41,964 nucleotides of DNA from an uncultured Muribaculaceae bacterium (lineage in GTDB: Bacteria > Bacteroidota > Bacteroidia > Bacteroidales > Muribaculaceae). The DNA lies in assembly GCA_910584055.1 (NCBI GenBank), contig CAJTZS010000037.1, forward strand, positions 1 through 41,964, written 5' to 3'. The stretch's first letter is position 1; the number at the start of each line of letters is the position of its first letter. A program made the position numbers and the translations under genes. Below, piece by piece: positions 40,722-41,964 of the stretch. The notes under the pieces were generated by a model that ran no database searches, was not told where the DNA came from, and saw only the letters and a program-made list of their open reading frames with translations.

Positions 40722-41309
40722 ATGAACAGGAATATTATTGTTTTGCTTTTGATGGCATTTGTGTGCGGATCGGGATGGGGGCAGACCTATTTTGAGCCGG
40801 CGGCCAAAGATGTTTATCGGCCGACTAAGATGCAGAAGGGAGTGGCAAGGTCTACGGATGTCGTCATGCTCGCGTTGCCTGTTGCCACGCTCGCAGGTGT
40901 CCTCATTCAGCAGGATTGGAAAGGGTTGATTCAGGGCGTTGAAACTGCGGGAGCAACGGCGGCGGCAACTTTAATATTGAAATATGCGGTTAGCGAGCGT
41001 CGCCCGGATGGATCGGATATGCATTCATTCCCTTCGGGACATTCTGCAGTGAGCTTCGCGACCGCCGCTTTCCTCCAGCGGCGTTATGGATGGGCTTTCG
41101 GTGCCCCGGCCTATGCATTGGCCACATATGTGGCGTGGGGAAGGGTGTTCTCAAAGAAACATCATTGGTGGGACGTCGTCGCCGGTGGCGCCATAGGTGC
41201 GGGAAGTGCCTATATATTCACCAAACCGTTTGCAAAAAAACATAATCTCCAATTGGCTCCGGTGTCGGATGGACGCAATTTCGGTATCTATGCATCGATG
41301 GAGTTTTGA
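40722..41309 (+). CDS. PAP2-family phosphatase
   Basis: A 195-residue protein with signal peptide about 1-20. The three PAP2 motifs are present: KYAVSERRP (K87, R94), PSGH (104-107) and GRVFSKKHHWWDV (R141, H147, D151). It is expected to remove phosphate from a lipid phosphate or diphosphate on the outer face of the inner membrane, for instance undecaprenyl diphosphate or lipid A; the substrate is not readable. The first residue of motif 3 is Gly instead of the usual Ser. The next gene is dgkA, so lipid phosphate turnover is a likely shared theme. Confidence 0.9.
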   Translation: MNRNIIVLLLMAFVCGSGWGQTYFEPAAKDVYRPTKMQKGVARSTDVVMLALPVATLAGVLIQQDWKGLIQGVETAGATAAATLILKYAVSERRPDGSDMHSFPSGHSAVSFATAAFLQRRYGWAFGAPAYALATYVAWGRVFSKKHHWWDVVAGGAIGAGSAYIFTKPFAKKHNLQLAPVSDGRNFGIYASMEF

Positions 41310-41332
41310 ATGGAGGGATTGAAAGAGTGTTT

Positions 41333-41698
41333 ATGAGGAAATTCTTATTGTCATTTAAATATGCAGGTGAGGGAATATGTTCCCTCTTCCGGCATGAGAG
41401 AAATGCGCAGATTCATCTTGTGGCAGCGGTGTGTGTGATCACAGCCGGCTGCCTTTTTGATTTATGTGCATGGGAATGGTGCGCTGTGGTTATGTGCATC
41501 GGAGGCGTGTTTATGGCCGAAGGTTTTAATACCGCCGTTGAAAAATTGTGTGACAAAGTATCTCCACAGCAAGATCCTTTAATAAAAACAGCGAAGGATA
41601 TTGCTGCGGGGGCCGTTCTGCTTTTTGTGTTTTCATCGATTGCAGTGGGCTTGATAGTGTTTCTCCCGTATATTTTTTCTCTTTTTTCGCGCCTTTGA
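41333..41698 (+). CDS. dgkA: DgkA-family diacylglycerol/undecaprenol kinase
   Basis: A 121-residue membrane protein with three helices (about 28-44, 48-64, 92-112). Signature residues are RHERNAQIH, MAEGFNTAVEKLCDKV (E63, N66, E70) and KTAKDIAAGAVLL. It phosphorylates diacylglycerol (Proteobacteria) or undecaprenol (many other bacteria); with a PAP2 phosphatase beside it, the lipid carrier is a fair guess. The ATG 41333 gives the normal length; an in-frame TTG upstream (41306) overlaps the PAP2 gene stop and is unlikely. Confidence 0.94.
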   Translation: MRKFLLSFKYAGEGICSLFRHERNAQIHLVAAVCVITAGCLFDLCAWEWCAVVMCIGGVFMAEGFNTAVEKLCDKVSPQQDPLIKTAKDIAAGAVLLFVFSSIAVGLIVFLPYIFSLFSRL

Positions 41699-41964
41699 AA
41701 ATTTAATTATTGCACTGCGAATTTTGTTAACATTTCAAAAGATATTTTAACATTTATTTAAAAACTTAATTCTCAAATATTTATCAATAAATAAACCTTT
41801 CTTTTGAAAAATTGTTATAGAAATATTTGCACAGCGTTGAAAATCGTTATAACTTTGCAACCGCAAACGGGAAACGACACAACGACAAAGAGTCGAGAGT
41901 CAAGCACCGGATGCGAAAAGAACAATGAAATTTTGCCACAAGACAAGCAGCGAGACTGATTAAC
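41699..41964 (+). promoter_or_regulatory. AT-rich region with strong promoter (41826-41856); start of an RNA outside the window
   Basis: TTTG (41826-41829), 19 bases, TAACTTTG (41849-41856): the closest match to the Bacteroidetes consensus in the window besides rpmH. About 125 bases of A/T-rich DNA precede it, resembling an upstream activating tract of rRNA-type promoters. The predicted transcript starts near 41863. It contains a 12-codon frame (ATG 41925, TAA 41961) whose reality is doubtful. The product lies right of the window; rRNA, tRNA or another highly expressed gene is possible. No terminator was found after dgkA. Confidence 0.55.

Overview
Organism. The window is chromosomal DNA of a Bacteroidales bacterium, most likely Muribaculaceae (family level is inference). 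Support: promoters fit the Bacteroidetes sigma pattern (TTTG or GTTG, 18-20 bases, then TAnnTTTG) rather than the E. coli one; ribosome-binding sites are weak; and the protein families are typical of the order: a BspA-type leucine-rich-repeat protein with Big_2 domains, DUF4493 and PCMD lipoproteins, a DUF4923 protein, a one-piece UshA-like 5'-nucleotidase, and a type II-C-like CRISPR repeat of 47 bases.

Layout. (1) 1-3.9 kb is an accessory region. It holds the end of a possible tracrRNA, a CRISPR array of 28 repeats with no cas gene in view, a HigBA-type toxin-antitoxin pair with an operator-like inverted repeat, and then a scar. In the scar a truncated serine recombinase is joined to the first 19 bases of the CRISPR repeat, which are joined to a truncated GNAT acetyltransferase gene lying behind a 50-residue ORF. 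(2) 3.9-10.2 kb has a TPR sensor kinase, a NarL-type regulator and a 1232-residue BspA-like surface protein. (3) 10.2-30.9 kb is mostly housekeeping: rpmH, efp, a GT2 enzyme, radC, a GH3 lipoprotein, a 5'-nucleotidase, gpmI, rplS, folP-cdaA, dnaB, menA, an ADP-ribosylglycohydrolase, tadA-ispH-cmk-glgB with overlapping ends, an ABC-ATPase/DUF4435 fusion resembling a fused PARIS defence protein, ribE and a DUF4923 protein. (4) 31.1-40.7 kb is a one-direction surface locus: three DUF4493 lipoproteins (two with C-terminal PCMD-like regions), two related outer-membrane beta-barrel proteins and a further PCMD lipoprotein. (5) 40.7-41.7 kb encodes a PAP2 phosphatase and DgkA. The window ends in an AT-rich region with a near-perfect promoter whose product lies outside.

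Main unexplained signals. Every CRISPR repeat carries a Bacteroidetes promoter (GTTG-N19-TATTTTTG) reading toward the next spacer, as if each crRNA were transcribed from its own repeat. The half-repeat scar records a rearrangement between the array and two other genes. A 150-190 bp imperfect palindrome lies upstream of the ADP-ribosylglycohydrolase gene. Heptanucleotide tandem repeats occur at five gene boundaries, often starting at a stop codon. The DUF4493 lipoproteins share a TRA motif 26-39 residues after the lipidated Cys, reminiscent of type V pilin pro-regions. All functional statements are by reading; no database search was run.
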